A stretch of DNA of 64,000 nucleotides from the NCBI GenBank assembly GCA_027314165.1, contig DAHVCH010000012.1:1-64000 (forward strand), read 5' to 3'. Position 1 is the first letter of the stretch. Each line of letters opens with the position of its first letter. The stretch comes from Thermoplasmata archaeon. GTDB lineage: Archaea > Thermoplasmatota > Thermoplasmata > Lutacidiplasmatales > UBA184. The translations under genes were made by a program, and so were the position numbers. A model generated the notes under the pieces. The model was not told where the DNA came from. It saw only the letters and a program-made list of their open reading frames with translations, and did no database searches. Of the stretch, positions 52,211-60,402 are shown one piece after another.

Positions 52211-52932
52211 CAGGCCTTCCCGGCCGCGGAGGGGGGGGAAGGGGTCGATGCCGAGGGGGAAGCTTCGGCCGTCGCGGCGCGGTTCCGGAGCTGCGTTACC
52301 ACGTCACGCATCCCTTGCTCGACCAGGGAAATCTCGGCCGGGGTCAGCGCCCCGGATGCGGCCGCCTTCTGGGTGAGGTGGGCCAGGTCCGTGAGGGTGA
52401 ACCAGGGAAGGCCCTCCGCGCGGAGCTTCTCCTCGGCCTGGGGAAGGCCGTAGGTGACGATGGCGGTCGCGGCGAGGACCTTCGCCCCCGCGCTGCGGAG
52501 CTGGCGCGCCGCCCCGATCAGCGAAGAGGCGGTCGAGATGAGGTCCTCGATCACCACCACGCGGGATCCAGAGGGGAGCATGCCCTCCACCGCGCGGCCG
52601 AGCCCGTGACCCTTCGGCTCGGGCCGTACGTAGACCATCGGAAGCCGCAGCTTCTCGGCCAGCAGGGCGGCGTGCGGGATGCCCGCGGTCGCAACTCCGG
52701 CGAGGACCTGAACGTCCGGCACCTGGGTGAGCAGGAGCTGCGCCCACGTCCCGACGATCTCCTCCCGCACGTCCGGGTACGAGAGGATGCGACGGTTGTC
52801 GCAGTAGACGGGTGACCGTACCCCCGAGGACCAGGTGTAGAGCTCCCTGGGCGAAAGGGTGACCGCGCCGATGTGCAGCAGATGGCCCGCGACCTCCGTC
52901 GCGACCTGATCCGTCGCAGTCGCGGGGGTCAT
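52210..52932 (-). CDS. pyrE: orotate phosphoribosyltransferase
   Basis: 240 residues. ELYTWSSGVRSPVYCDNR is the OPRT substrate region, VRPEPKGHGLG the flexible-loop Lys/His segment, and VVVIEDLISTASSLIGAA the PRPP signature (family VVVvEDviTTG, here DLISTASS). It makes OMP in pyrimidine synthesis. The C-terminal 35 residues are an Ala/Pro/Ser tail. It is followed by endA with a 1-base overlap. CarS stops 3 nt upstream of its ATG region on the same strand, so the three genes are probably one transcript. Confidence 0.9.
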   Translation of the reverse strand: MTPATATDQVATEVAGHLLHIGAVTLSPRELYTWSSGVRSPVYCDNRRILSYPDVREEIVGTWAQLLLTQVPDVQVLAGVATAGIPHAALLAEKLRLPMVYVRPEPKGHGLGRAVEGMLPSGSRVVVIEDLISTASSLIGAARQLRSAGAKVLAATAIVTYGLPQAEEKLRAEGLPWFTLTDLAHLTQKAAASGALTPAEISLVEQGMRDVVTQLRNRAATAEASPSASTPSPPSAAGKA

Positions 52933-52935
52933 GGT

Positions 52936-53529
52936 TCACCAGGGGACCCGCTTGGCCCCGATAAAGTAACCCACCCAGTTGAAGCTCGTGTGAAGGAAAA
53001 GGGTCAGCAGCAGCACCCAGGAGACGGCGAGCAGTCCCTGGAGGGGGTCCGGCCAGAACGCGCGCACGAAGAGGGAAGGCGTGGCGATCCCCAGGAGCAG
53101 CATCGGCAGCAGCAGGAAGGGCAGCTGGTCGAGGAGCGGGAAGGGGGCGCTGCTCTGCCTGCCCAGCCTCCGTTTGAGGAACGATCCCAGAGCGTCGCCC
53201 GAAAGGGCCCCGAAGCCCAGGAGGAAGAGGGGGAGGAAGGCGCCGGACCAGGTGTCCGCGAAGGCCGGCACGAGCTGGAGCGAGGGAGGGGCGATGAGGA
53301 TCAACCAGGCCTGGAACGAGCCCGCGGCGACCCCGATCAGGGAACCGACGAAGAACCCGAGCCAGGTCTTGGACGCCCCCAGGAGCCGTCGGCCATCGTG
53401 CCAGACGCGTCCCCCATCCATCGCCGGGCCCTTGCCCCGCGAGAGGGTGGCCGCGGCGTTCGCGACGTAGGCCGGGATGAGGACCCAGAGGGAGGAGGCG
53501 AAGAGGACCAGGAGAGGCTGCGGGGCCAC
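52936..53529 (-). CDS. carS: CDP-archaeol synthase
   Basis: 197 residues, polytopic membrane protein of the archaeal CarS family. It activates unsaturated archaetidic acid with CTP. Conserved: YVANAAATLSRGKGPAMDGG, RRLLGASKTWLGFFVGSLIG and GALSGDALGSFLKRRLG (family GDxxxSFxKRR). About five hydrophobic helices. The frame extends to 53646, but GTG 53529 is preferred: gtatatc at 53551-53557 lies about 25 nt upstream, and the family's first helix begins at PLLVLFASSLWVLIPAY. Confidence 0.88.
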   Translation of the reverse strand: MAPQPLLVLFASSLWVLIPAYVANAAATLSRGKGPAMDGGRVWHDGRRLLGASKTWLGFFVGSLIGVAAGSFQAWLILIAPPSLQLVPAFADTWSGAFLPLFLLGFGALSGDALGSFLKRRLGRQSSAPFPLLDQLPFLLLPMLLLGIATPSLFVRAFWPDPLQGLLAVSWVLLLTLFLHTSFNWVGYFIGAKRVPW

Positions 53530-53550
53530 AGGGAACGGGGAAGGCCCGGC

Positions 53551-53557
53551 GTATATC
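53551..53557 (-). promoter_or_regulatory. TATA box of carS
   Basis: Reads gatatac on the minus strand, about 25 nt before GTG 53529. It lies downstream of the end of the STAND ATPase gene, making carS-pyrE-endA a separate transcription unit. Confidence 0.55.
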
Positions 53558-53629
53558 TCCTTGGAGCGGGCCGGGGCCCCGAGAAGGGGCCCCTCCTGGG
53601 CCCTGCGGTGCGGGGTCGGGACGGCGCGC

Positions 53630-56600
53630 TCAGCCCTTGGGGCCAAGGCGTGAGAGCGCTTCCGTCATCTCGCGTTCCACCCGGACGTTCTTGAACTTCC
53701 TCGCGGTCGCCAGGACCTCCTCGGCGAGCTTGCGCGACCGGTCGGTCAGCCCCTTCTGTTCGAGGAAGGTCACGAAGCGAGGACCGAGGTCGAACTGCGC
53801 GATGGTCTCCTGCATGTACCCCACCGCTTCCAGCTCCCCGAACTGGGCGATGGCGGCATCGAGGTCCCCGGAATCCCCGTGGACCCTCGCGAGGAGGCCG
53901 CGGCACTCCCAGATGTCGTCGTTCCGCTTCAGCGACTCCGCCTCCTCCAGGGCGCGTTTCGCGGAAGCCAGCGCGGGCCCCCAGGCCTTCCGTTCGTCGG
54001 CCACGAGAGAGAGGAGGAAGTGGCCGCAGCATCGGACGCGCGGGAGCCCGAACTTGTTCCCGAGGTCGAGAAGATGGCGCCCGGTCGCCTCGGCCTCTTC
54101 GACCTGGCCGCACTTCAGCTGGCCGACGCCGGCGTTGAATTCGTAGATCGACGAGCTGATGAACATGCCCCCGCGCGCTGCGTAGGCGGCGGCCTTCTTC
54201 GCGGACCGGCTGGAGCCGGCGTCGTCGCCCGTCGACTCGGCCAGGCTCGCTTCGATGTTGTAGGCGGAGGACAGGAGGAGGTCGTCGTCCCCGGCCCACT
54301 CGAGGAGCTCCACCAACCGTGCATGGGCCGCTTCCATCTCGCCCTGCATGTGCTTGACCGCTGCCGAGAGCATGAGCGCGCGCCCCCGGGTCGTGTGGTC
54401 CATCTCCTCGATCGGCATGGACAACAGTCGGTCGGTCGCCGCCATCGCCTGCTCCGCCTGGCCCGCTTGGAGCGTGAAGTAGGCCTCGTTGGCCTCGAGC
54501 TGGTGCCGGAGCTTCGACGGAACGGCCGATCCCCTCAGGGCGAACTCCGCCCCCAGCTGGTCGGCCAGGCGCTTCGCCTCTTCGGAATCGGTCACGTCGG
54601 TGACCCCGATGAGGACCAGCGTGGCGCTCCAGCGCAACGGGTCGGGCAGGTTCTCGGTGAGCAGGGAGAGGAGGAGCCTCCGGGCCTGGCGGGCCCCTCC
54701 GGCCCGCTGCAGGCGGCTGGCCGCCTCGACCTCCCCCGCGACCTCGTTCGGGTCGAGCGTGCCTCCCCGCCTCAGACGGAGCTCCCGTGCCCAGCCGAGA
54801 TAGGTCGCGGCAGCCTCCGGCAGGTGCGCATCCAGCGCCCGCTCGAGCGCACGGTGGACCCAGGGCAAGCCCCGGGCTGGATCCTCCGAGTCGTGGCCCA
54901 GTCGCGCGAGGTTCTCCACGTCTCCCGGGCGGTGCTCCTCCCACCAGCCGAGCAGCGCCCCCGCCTCCCGGCTCCGCTGTTCCGGTCGGAGCTCACCTAT
55001 GGCGACCTCCCAGACGAGAGGGTGGGAGAAGGACCAGCGCGAGCCGGACGCGTCCATGGCAGGCTCCAGGAGCCGTCGATGGTGGGCGAGGGAGGCGACG
55101 AGCGTCTGGGCTTCCCCTGAGGAGATCCCCCGGACGGCCGCCACGGGGGCCAGCTCGAACTCGCTGCCCGCCACGGAGGCCGTCTCCAGGAAGGCCCGTT
55201 CGTGGGGCGAGAGGTGTCCGATGCGCTGGAGGACCATCCGTCGGAGGGACCCGGGGATGCGCGTGAGGAGGCCCTCCGTCCCGCCGGCCATCCTGCGGAA
55301 GACGAACCCCTCCGGCCCTTCGACGATCGTCCCGTCCTGCCAGAGCTGCACGAACAGCTCCCGTAGGAAGTACGGGTTTCCCTCGGTCCTCCGGAGCATC
55401 TCCTTGAGCTCCTCCTGGCCGTGCGTGGGGTCCATCGGGGCCCCCATGACCTGGGCCGCCAGTGCCCGCGCTTCCTCCTCCCCGAACCCGTGGAGCCCGA
55501 CACGTTCGAGCAGCCCTTCCCGGACGAGGACCTCGATCCGGTCGGCGAGCGCGGTCCCCTCCTCCTCGGCCTCGGAAGGGATCTCCTCCTCGCGGGCGCC
55601 CCCGACCAACAAGACCGGAAGGTCGCGGAGGTTGCGCGCGAGGAACTGGAACGCCGTTCCCGATTGGGGGTCGGCCCAATGCAGGTCGTCCACAACGAGG
55701 AGCTGCGGGCCCTCCCTCGCCGCCGTTTCGAGGGATCGGAGATAGCGGAGAAGCCTCGCGGACGGGCTCTCCCCCCCACCGGCGATATCCTTCGCGGCGT
55801 CGGCCGACGCCTTCTCCGAGCCCCCCGCCTGCCGCACGACCTCCGCGTCGGACTCCAGGAGGGAGACCTCTCGGCGCTCGAATGCGGCCGGGTTCACAGA
55901 GACCAGCAGATGGCCCCGCGTCTCCTGCGCGAGGTCGCGCATGAACTGCACCAGGCGGAGCACGGCGGGGAAGCCGCTCTGGCTCGCGAGGTACTCGATC
56001 CCCTCGAGCGCGAGCGTAGCTCCGTCGTGCTCGTGGAAGAGGCGCGAGGCGTGTTCGCCAAGGCCGTCGAGGTCGCTCGGGCCGACACGGCCCTCGCCCT
56101 CCATCCGCGTGATCCAGAGGGAGCGAGCGCCGGTCGGCAGTGTCGTGGTCCGCTCGTGCAGGCTCGCGGGGTTCTCCCGGGTCACGAGAAGGAGGGGCGA
56201 GGTCTTCGGGAGGGCGGCGAGGGTCGAGCGCAACCCCCTCGGGCGGTCCTCCTCGAAGAGGAGGTAGGACCCGAGCTCCCCCGCCGAGGCCGCGGCCGAC
56301 ACGCCGGTTCCTCCCGGCGCCTCGAGCTCGGACCGGGAGGGCGACCTTCGGCGGAAGACCTGTTCGAAAACGAAGAACGGGGCGACGGACTCCTGGAGCC
56401 CGTTCCCCCAGGAGACCTGGAACCCTTTCGCGGACGCCTCGCGCTCGAGCCATCGGAGCAGCCGGGTCTTGCCCATCCCCCCCGGCCCGAGGATGAGCCA
56501 TGAGCCCCCTTGGCCCCCCTTCGCCTTGTCCAGGGCCCTGCGCAGGGCCTCCATCTCCACCTGTCGGCCGATGAGGGCCGAGGGGAGCGAGGCGGTGGTC

Positions 56601-56632
56601 CACCTCTCGGAAGAGCTGCTCACTAGGCTCAC
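53630..56632 (-). CDS. STAND-type AAA ATPase with nested DUF835-like domain and TPR-like C-terminus
   Basis: 1000 residues. ALIGRQVEMEALRRAL and Walker A LGPGGMGKTRLL (49-56) begin an AAA_16/MalT-like NTPase, but Walker B LLVVDDLHWAD is only at 311-321. The intervening 140 residues (about 120-265) look like DUF835: SYLLFEEDRP, LLLVTRENP, ALEGIEYLASQSGFPAVLRLVQFMRDL, LLVSVNPAAFERREVSLLE. The usual GNPYFLREL and arm/winged-helix segments follow, then about 450 residues of helical repeats of TPR type. No C-terminal DNA-binding domain is seen. It is probably a signal-responsive scaffold. GTG 56632 is the likely start, with agctatcat about 20 nt upstream. Confidence 0.8.
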   Translation of the reverse strand: MSLVSSSSERWTTASLPSALIGRQVEMEALRRALDKAKGGQGGSWLILGPGGMGKTRLLRWLEREASAKGFQVSWGNGLQESVAPFFVFEQVFRRRSPSRSELEAPGGTGVSAAASAGELGSYLLFEEDRPRGLRSTLAALPKTSPLLLVTRENPASLHERTTTLPTGARSLWITRMEGEGRVGPSDLDGLGEHASRLFHEHDGATLALEGIEYLASQSGFPAVLRLVQFMRDLAQETRGHLLVSVNPAAFERREVSLLESDAEVVRQAGGSEKASADAAKDIAGGGESPSARLLRYLRSLETAAREGPQLLVVDDLHWADPQSGTAFQFLARNLRDLPVLLVGGAREEEIPSEAEEEGTALADRIEVLVREGLLERVGLHGFGEEEARALAAQVMGAPMDPTHGQEELKEMLRRTEGNPYFLRELFVQLWQDGTIVEGPEGFVFRRMAGGTEGLLTRIPGSLRRMVLQRIGHLSPHERAFLETASVAGSEFELAPVAAVRGISSGEAQTLVASLAHHRRLLEPAMDASGSRWSFSHPLVWEVAIGELRPEQRSREAGALLGWWEEHRPGDVENLARLGHDSEDPARGLPWVHRALERALDAHLPEAAATYLGWARELRLRRGGTLDPNEVAGEVEAASRLQRAGGARQARRLLLSLLTENLPDPLRWSATLVLIGVTDVTDSEEAKRLADQLGAEFALRGSAVPSKLRHQLEANEAYFTLQAGQAEQAMAATDRLLSMPIEEMDHTTRGRALMLSAAVKHMQGEMEAAHARLVELLEWAGDDDLLLSSAYNIEASLAESTGDDAGSSRSAKKAAAYAARGGMFISSSIYEFNAGVGQLKCGQVEEAEATGRHLLDLGNKFGLPRVRCCGHFLLSLVADERKAWGPALASAKRALEEAESLKRNDDIWECRGLLARVHGDSGDLDAAIAQFGELEAVGYMQETIAQFDLGPRFVTFLEQKGLTDRSRKLAEEVLATARKFKNVRVEREMTEALSRLGPKG

Positions 56633-56754
56633 GGAAAACCTGCAGGATGATAGCTATGGCGTGGGAGGGGGGGGCCGCCCCCACGTGGACCGTTTCACCA
56701 CCTTCCCCCGGGGTTCAAGGGGCGGCCGACCCGTGCATCCGGAGGGACCGGAGC

Positions 56755-57159
56755 ATGAAGGCAAGTCCGAAAGGCCCGAAAGCGCGAACGTCGAAAGCAC
56801 CGTGGGTGGCCAGCACCGCGGTGGTCGTCTCCGACCGTCAGAAGGCGAAGCGGTGGTACACCGAGCGGCTGGGACTTTTTCCGGTCGATGAGGAAGGCCA
56901 CTGGGTCACCGTCGGCCGGAAGGGCAAGGGCGCCCTCCTGCATCTCTGCCAGGTCGACGAGCTCGATGCGAACGGCAAGCTGGAACCCGGGAACACCGGC
57001 ATCCTCCTGTTGCTGGAGGGCGACTTCCATCGCAGGTGCCAGGAGCTGAAGGAGCAGGGGGTCGAGTTCACGGAAGGACCGGTCGAGCGGCCCTGGGGAT
57101 GGGACGCCACGATCCGGGACCCTGACGGGAACGAGCTCTTGCTCATGCCCTGCGGATAG
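56755..57159 (+). CDS. VOC-family (glyoxalase/bleomycin-resistance-like) protein
   Basis: 134 residues. Family features: AVVVSDRQKAKRWYTERLGL, VEFTEGPVERPWGWDATIRDPDGNELLL with the metal-ligand Glu of DPDGNxxxL. The first ligand is probably the position before VVVSD, where the usual His is not obvious. Function not deducible. ATG 56755 is chosen; an in-frame start 108 nt upstream would add a segment unlike the family. Confidence 0.82.
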   Translation: MKASPKGPKARTSKAPWVASTAVVVSDRQKAKRWYTERLGLFPVDEEGHWVTVGRKGKGALLHLCQVDELDANGKLEPGNTGILLLLEGDFHRRCQELKEQGVEFTEGPVERPWGWDATIRDPDGNELLLMPCG

Positions 57160-57305
57160 CCGCTGCGACCAAGGCCGGGACCGGATCGACCGCCCAAGGC
57201 CCCGCCCGCGGCGGGAGGCGAACGGTCGCTCGTGGTGCCCCGATTGGGGAGCGGCGCGGGTCGCTTCGGATAGAGCTTATCGTTTCGGTCCATCTCGGGC
57301 ACCCG

Positions 57306-57986
57306 ATGTCCCCCGTCGGTGCCCCCGCCGCCGGGAACGTCAGCACCGAAGAGCTCATCATCGTGTTCGGGAGCGTCCCGAGCCTCGGGAGCGGGCTCAA
57401 GGAGATCGCGGCGACCCACGGGGCGCAGGCGGCCTACCGATTGCAGCGGCTCCTCCTCGACCTGTGCGTCGAGCATGCCAGCGCGCTCCCGGTCCGAAAG
57501 TGGTTCCGGTACCCCGCCGGGACCCCCGCCCCCACGCTCTCCTCCGACTGGAGCGTGCGGCCCCATGAACCCGGGACGGTGGGCGAGCAGATCACCCTCG
57601 CGATGTCGGAGGGTTTCGAGCGGGGGTTCGAGCGCATCGTCCTGTTCTACGCGGACTGCCCATCGCTGGTACCCGAGTACCTCGAGAGCGCCTTTGAGAG
57701 CCTGGAGGACGGGGCCGACCTGGTCATGGGGCCCACGCCGCGAGGGACGCTCTACCTCGCGGGCGCCCGTCGGACCGCGGGGCAGTTCTTCGGCTCGTTG
57801 CCGTGGGGCACGTTCCGTGTCTTTGAGGTGGCCCAGCGCCACGCCACCGTGCAGGGGCTCAAGGTCGCTCTCCTCCCGCGAAAGCCGGCGGTCCAGGACC
57901 TCGAGGACTGGAAGGCCGTCGCCGCCGAGGGATGGATCCCTCCTCCTCCTGCGGTCCAGGGTGGCAAGGGACGTCCAGAGGGATGA
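57306..57986 (+). CDS. DUF2064-like nucleotidyl/glycosyltransferase-fold protein, altered motif
   Basis: 226 residues. The order resembles DUF2064 (SpsF/GT-A-like): an N-terminal strand IIVFGSVPSLGSGLKEIA, GTVGEQITLAMSEGF (family GdLGeRM), IVLFYADCPSLVPEYLESAFESLEDGADLVMGPTP (family GsDcP...DvVlGPa), then RGTLYLAGA where the family has DGGYYLIG, and FFGSLPWGT. The DGG active-site motif is lost, so activity is doubtful or altered. A TATA-like cttatcg (57270s) lies about 26-30 nt before ATG 57306. Confidence 0.7.
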   Translation: MSPVGAPAAGNVSTEELIIVFGSVPSLGSGLKEIAATHGAQAAYRLQRLLLDLCVEHASALPVRKWFRYPAGTPAPTLSSDWSVRPHEPGTVGEQITLAMSEGFERGFERIVLFYADCPSLVPEYLESAFESLEDGADLVMGPTPRGTLYLAGARRTAGQFFGSLPWGTFRVFEVAQRHATVQGLKVALLPRKPAVQDLEDWKAVAAEGWIPPPPAVQGGKGRPEG

Positions 57987-58078
57987 AAGGGCGCTGTCGT
58001 GCCCTTTTGCCCCGTCGACCCCTCCAGACTTCGACCCCTTTCGCGGCCCCGCCCGAGCGCGGGTCCCGCCGCCCCCGT

Positions 58079-58699
58079 TCAGGCCCGGACCACGATCGTG
58101 CCCGCGATCATGTCGCCCAAGCGCTGCTTCCGGTCGGTGATGAGCACGAACACGGCCCCCACGAGATAGAACGCGAGCCCGTCGATGATCCGCAGCAGGT
58201 TGCGGAGCAGCGACTTGGTCAGGTCGGGAGAGCGCCCCGTGCTGGGGTCGATGACCCGGATGTGCATCAGCTGCTTGCCGATGGTCTGGCCCGAGCGGCT
58301 CTCGAAGTAGCAGAAGTAGAGCAGGGTGAGGAGGAAGAACACCCCCGCGAGCAGGAAGTAGAACCCTGAGAAGATCCCGAAACCGAGCCCGAAAGCGAGG
58401 GCCCCGCCGAGGGCGAGCGAGAGCGAGATCACGAACACGAGGACGAAGGCGACGATCCCGATCAGGATGCTGTCGATGACGATCGCGACCGCCCGTTCGA
58501 CGATCCCCGCGAACGGAGGGGCACCGGGCGGTGGCACCGGGCCCGCCCACACCGGAGGAAAGTACGGCGGAGGGGGGGGTGAGCCGGCCCCGGCGGGGGG
58601 CGCCCCGTACGGCGGGGGCGGCGGTACCGCGTTCGGGGGCGGGGCGGGGGGAGCTTCCCCGGAGGTCGAAGACGCGCCTGGAGCGGGCGAAGCGGCCAT
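58079..58699 (-). CDS. RDD-family membrane protein
   Basis: 206 residues. A 60-residue Pro/Ala/Gly/Tyr-rich cytoplasmic N-terminus is followed by three helices. RDD-domain marks: VERAVAIVIDSILIGI (the R..D region), SGQTIGKQLMHIRVID, LLRNLLRIIDGL and KQRLGDMIAGTIVV. RDD proteins are often transporters or antiporter-like; no substrate can be given. Divergent from the response regulator. Confidence 0.85.
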   Translation of the reverse strand: MAASPAPGASSTSGEAPPAPPPNAVPPPPPYGAPPAGAGSPPPPPYFPPVWAGPVPPPGAPPFAGIVERAVAIVIDSILIGIVAFVLVFVISLSLALGGALAFGLGFGIFSGFYFLLAGVFFLLTLLYFCYFESRSGQTIGKQLMHIRVIDPSTGRSPDLTKSLLRNLLRIIDGLAFYLVGAVFVLITDRKQRLGDMIAGTIVVRA

Positions 58700-58853
58700 G
58701 GTTCGGGTCCCTGACCCGGGGGAGCTCTTGGAGTTGTCGTACCCGCTGCGCCCCTGCTCCCCGGACGCGGGGTGGACCTAAGGAGGGGGCGCTGCGGGGT
58801 CGGGGGAACGCCCATGCCTGCCGAACGACCTATCCTCGTCGATAACGGCAGGT

Positions 58854-58860
58854 TCATAAT
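58854..58860 (+). promoter_or_regulatory. TATA box of the response regulator
   Basis: tcataat, about 24 nt before GTG 58881, favouring that codon as a leaderless start over ATG 58926. Confidence 0.45.
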
Positions 58861-58880
58861 CCGGGTCGAGCGATAGGCCT

Positions 58881-59666
58881 GTGGCCCTTCCTCGACGCTC
58901 TCGAGGGCCGGTCGGTCCAGGGAACATGCAGGGCGGCTCCACTCCCCCTTTCGCGTCGACCCGGGTATCGAGCTTCGCGTTCGTCCAGCTGCCGCAGTTG
59001 GAACCCCGACGGTACCAACTGCTCGCCGTGGACGACGACGCCTCGGCGCTGCGGCTGATCGAGCATTGCCTCCTGAGGGCCCCGGACTTCCAGTGCGACG
59101 TCAGTCTCGCCAAGGACGCCGAGGAGGCGAAGCAGAAGCTGTCCACCGACCGGTTCGACGCGGTCCTCGCGGACCAGATGATGCCGGGAGAGAACGGGAT
59201 CGAGCTCCTGATGCACGTGCGGGAGGAGTACCCCGACACGCTGCGGCTGCTGATCACCGCCTACTCCAGCCTTGGCGCGGTGCTTCGGGCGGTCAACCTC
59301 GCGCAGGTCCACAGCTACATCGAGAAGCCGTTCGACCCCCGCCACCTCAGCCGCGCGGTCTACGAGGCTCTGCTGCGCCGCCAGGAGCGCGAGCGCACGC
59401 GGGTCATCAACGCGAAAGGGGTGCAGGAGGCGATGGAGATGGTCCAGGGCCTGGAGCGGGCCCTGGGCGGGATCGGCCAGCGACCCGATGGGGCCGGGGT
59501 GACCTTCGTGTTCGACTCCTCGGTGGACTTCAACCAGTTCATCTTCGAACTCCTTCAGGCAAGGTCCTCCGCCATCAAGGACGTCCACGTGTTCGAGGGA
59601 CGATTCCACGTCACCGTCGCGATCCAGGCCGCGCCCACCGCTGAGAAGGGACCGTCCACGGCGTGA
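58881..59666 (+). CDS. response regulator with receiver domain and unknown C-terminal domain
   Basis: 261 residues. The receiver domain (about 45-165) has all key residues: acidic pocket D51-D53 in LLAVDDDAS, phospho-acceptor Asp98 in VLADQMMPGENG, Thr126 in LLITAYSS and Lys149 in YIEKP. A helix (QERERTRVINAKGVQEAMEMVQGLERAL) links it to a 70-residue alpha-beta domain (VTFVFDSSVDFNQFIFELLQ, VHVFEGRFHVTVAIQA) that is not a recognised DNA-binding output. No histidine kinase is adjacent. The output may be protein-protein interaction. Confidence 0.85.
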   Translation: MALPRRSRGPVGPGNMQGGSTPPFASTRVSSFAFVQLPQLEPRRYQLLAVDDDASALRLIEHCLLRAPDFQCDVSLAKDAEEAKQKLSTDRFDAVLADQMMPGENGIELLMHVREEYPDTLRLLITAYSSLGAVLRAVNLAQVHSYIEKPFDPRHLSRAVYEALLRRQERERTRVINAKGVQEAMEMVQGLERALGGIGQRPDGAGVTFVFDSSVDFNQFIFELLQARSSAIKDVHVFEGRFHVTVAIQAAPTAEKGPSTA

Positions 59667-59707
59667 GGTCCCCCCCTCCTCCCCAAGGGGGGGGACCCTC
59701 GGGCGCC

Positions 59708-60091
59708 CTACGCTCGCTCTGGAACGAAGAGGAGGGAGGTGGAGTTGACGCAGTGTCGGGTGTCCTTGGGGGTGAACCCCTCCCCTTCGAAGACGTGCCC
59801 AAGATGGGCGCCGCAGCGCTGGCAGGTGATCTCGACCCGCGCGCCGTCCGCGTCCGTGGTGCGTCGGACCGCCCCCTCGACCTCTTGATCGAACGACGGC
59901 CACCCGCAGCGCGCGTCGAACTTGTCCTTCGAGCGATAGAGCGAAGCGCCGCATCGCTTGCACACGTACGTCCCCGGGGCCCAGTGCTTCTCGTACTCTC
60001 CGGAGAACGGCATCTCGGTGCCCTTGTGGACGATGACGCGCTCCTCCTCACGGGTCAGCTTGCGGTAGCTCGGGGGCGGGCCCGTGCTCAT
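59708..60091 (-). CDS. msrB: peptide-methionine (R)-S-oxide reductase
   Basis: 127 residues. Zinc ligands C44, C47 (VCKRC) and C90, C93 (CQRC); catalytic Cys114 in RHCVNSTSL; RCGWPSFDQ and GHVFEGEG are family marks. It repairs methionine-R-sulfoxide. ATG 60091 is chosen: ttcaaagg (60113-60120) lies about 26 nt upstream. The single-domain form without MsrA. Confidence 0.93.
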   Translation of the reverse strand: MSTGPPPSYRKLTREEERVIVHKGTEMPFSGEYEKHWAPGTYVCKRCGASLYRSKDKFDARCGWPSFDQEVEGAVRRTTDADGARVEITCQRCGAHLGHVFEGEGFTPKDTRHCVNSTSLLFVPERA

Positions 60092-60155
60092 GGCGCGAGA
60101 ACGACCCCTCGCCCTTTGAAGGTGGGCCCGGGGCCCGGTCACCGCCGAGGCCGGC

Positions 60156-60323
60156 TCACGGCGACGCGGGAGGGCAACTGGCGCAGCAGCGTCCGCCGGT
60201 GGAACAGCAGGCGCAACACCGGCAGCATCCGCCGGTGCAGTCGCAGCAGCTGCACGAGGGCCGGTAGTGGGGGTCGGTCGGGCTGGAGGATGCGGGAGCG
60301 GAGGGCAGGAGGGGGTCGGTCAT
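60156..60323 (-). CDS. cysteine-rich small protein, metallothionein-like
   Basis: 55 residues from ATG 60323, with 13 Cys between residues 24 and 50 arranged as CxCC, CxxxCC, CxCC, CC and CC clusters separated by Gly, Thr, Arg and Ser (for example TGGCCRCCACC). No family is recognised by sequence, but the density and CxC/CC spacing are those of metallothioneins or other thiolate-cluster proteins. The N-terminal 23 residues are Pro/Ser-rich. An A/T-rich gatttatcg at 60358-60366 lies about 38 nt upstream as a likely promoter. Neighbours are msrB and ribA, so a redox or metal stress role is plausible. Confidence 0.6.
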   Translation of the reverse strand: MTDPLLPSAPASSSPTDPHYRPSCSCCDCTGGCCRCCACCSTGGRCCASCPPASP

Positions 60324-60402
60324 GCCGCGGTCCTTCGACCGAACAGGCTTCCGGCAACGATAAATCGACGGGTCGAGGAGCCGCGGACCCACCCAGGGAC
60401 CG

